42,766 bases of DNA from Alicyclobacillus acidiphilus NBRC 100859 (GTDB lineage Bacteria; Bacillota; Bacilli; Alicyclobacillales; Alicyclobacillaceae), in contig NZ_BCQI01000025.1 of assembly GCF_001544355.1 (NCBI RefSeq), forward strand, positions 1-42,766. The letters run 5' to 3'. Shown piece by piece: positions 42,369 through 42,766 of this stretch (its first letter is position 1; each line of letters begins with the position of its first letter). Under the pieces are notes generated by a model, which was not told the origin of the DNA, ran no database searches, and saw nothing but the letters and a program-made list of their open reading frames with translations. The translations under genes were made by a program, and so were the position numbers.

Positions 42369-42766
42369 TGGCGAAAGTGGGGATTTTAGGGCGATTAAAA
42401 ACATACGGCATGGCGGCGCCTGTCACGGCCGGGCGCTTCTGCGGGCGTAAGGGAACTTTTGTCCGCTATGAAGGGACGGCGGCGCCAGCGGCCGGGTGCT
42501 TTTGCCGGCATAGCGGAACTTTTGTCCGCTATGAAGGGGCGGCGGCGCCAGCGGCCGGGTGCTCGCGCGGGCGTAAGGGAACTTTTGTCCGCTATGGTGG
42601 GGTGGCGGCGCCAGCAGCCGGGCGTTCCCGCGGGCGTAGCGGAACTTTTGTCCGCTATGGTGGGGTGGCGGCGCCAGCGGCCGGGTGCTTTTGCCGGCAT
42701 AGCGGAACTTTTGTCCGCTATGGTGGGGTGGCGGCGCCAGCGGCCGGGTGCTTTTGCCGGCATAGC
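42369..42766 (+). CDS. Open frame through the tandem repeats, runs off the window
   Basis: An ATG at 42369 opens a frame without stop to the window end (132 codons). After MAKVGILGRLKTYGMAAP it encodes a 21-residue repeat of the type GTFVRYGGVAAPAAGCFCRHS. The ribosome site is poor. Because the repeat unit is 63 bp, another forward frame (ELLSAMVGWRRQRPGAFAGI type) and a reverse frame are also open across it. Openness is therefore no proof of coding, and I judge it more likely noncoding. Confidence 0.2.
42410..42766. repeat. Tandem array of 63-bp repeats
   Basis: The core GGAACTTTTGTCCGCTATG starts at 42452, 42515, 42578, 42641 and 42704, exactly 63 bp apart. A GC-rich part (GGCGGCGCCAGCGGCCGGG type) fills the rest of each unit. 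In several units the core forms a hairpin CATAGCGGA-loop-TCCGCTATG with a 7-nt ACTTTTG loop. About 5.7 units are visible and the array continues beyond the window. Confidence 0.9.

Noticed and set aside
42410-42766. CRISPR array
   Set aside because: Units are contiguous 63-bp copies that are similar along their whole length, so there are no unique spacers, and no cas genes are present.

Overview
The window looks like chromosome from a Gram-positive, low-to-mid GC Bacillales-type bacterium, most like the Alicyclobacillus group. This rests on strong AGGAGG-type ribosome sites, frequent TTG and GTG starts, sigma-A promoters, a Bacillus-style PhoP box, a catabolite-responsive element, lipoprotein-type binding proteins and a menaquinone pathway. 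The genus is inferred from gene style and was not tested by a search.

Region 1 (100-8831) is a menaquinone locus. menA is transcribed leftward and menB-menE-menF-menD-menH rightward from one clear sigma-A promoter. A CPA1-type cation/proton antiporter follows in the same direction. menC is not in the window.

Region 2 (8897-19582) is a phosphate locus split in two. pstS-pstC-pstA run rightward behind a PhoP box. pstB-phoU run leftward from a second PhoP box about 10.6 kb away. Between the halves sit a four-gene glycolipid-type operon (two MGDG-synthase-like glycosyltransferases, a membrane-anchored polysaccharide deacetylase and a YkoP-like protein), a flavin reductase, a LysM-NlpC/P60 wall hydrolase and a small membrane protein.

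Region 3 (19583-21030) holds orphan hairpins, a 7Fe-type ferredoxin and an orphan lipoprotein whose start codon is unclear.

Region 4 (21050-31340) is a beta-linked oligosaccharide utilisation locus. It has a GH2 beta-mannosidase, a five-gene Opp/Dpp-type ABC transporter and a GH1 beta-glucosidase. Two LacI-type palindromes lie upstream of the transporter.

Region 5 (31389-34536) has a decayed MFS transporter, a 51-residue small ORF, and a divergent pair of a PhyH-type dioxygenase and an AraC regulator.

Region 6 (34729-42135) is a hexuronate regulon: a LacI-family regulator, a sugar-porter MFS transporter, and uxaA-uxaB-uxaC. The same 14-bp palindrome lies before each of the three transcription units. 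The window ends (42410-42766) inside a tandem array of 63-bp repeats.
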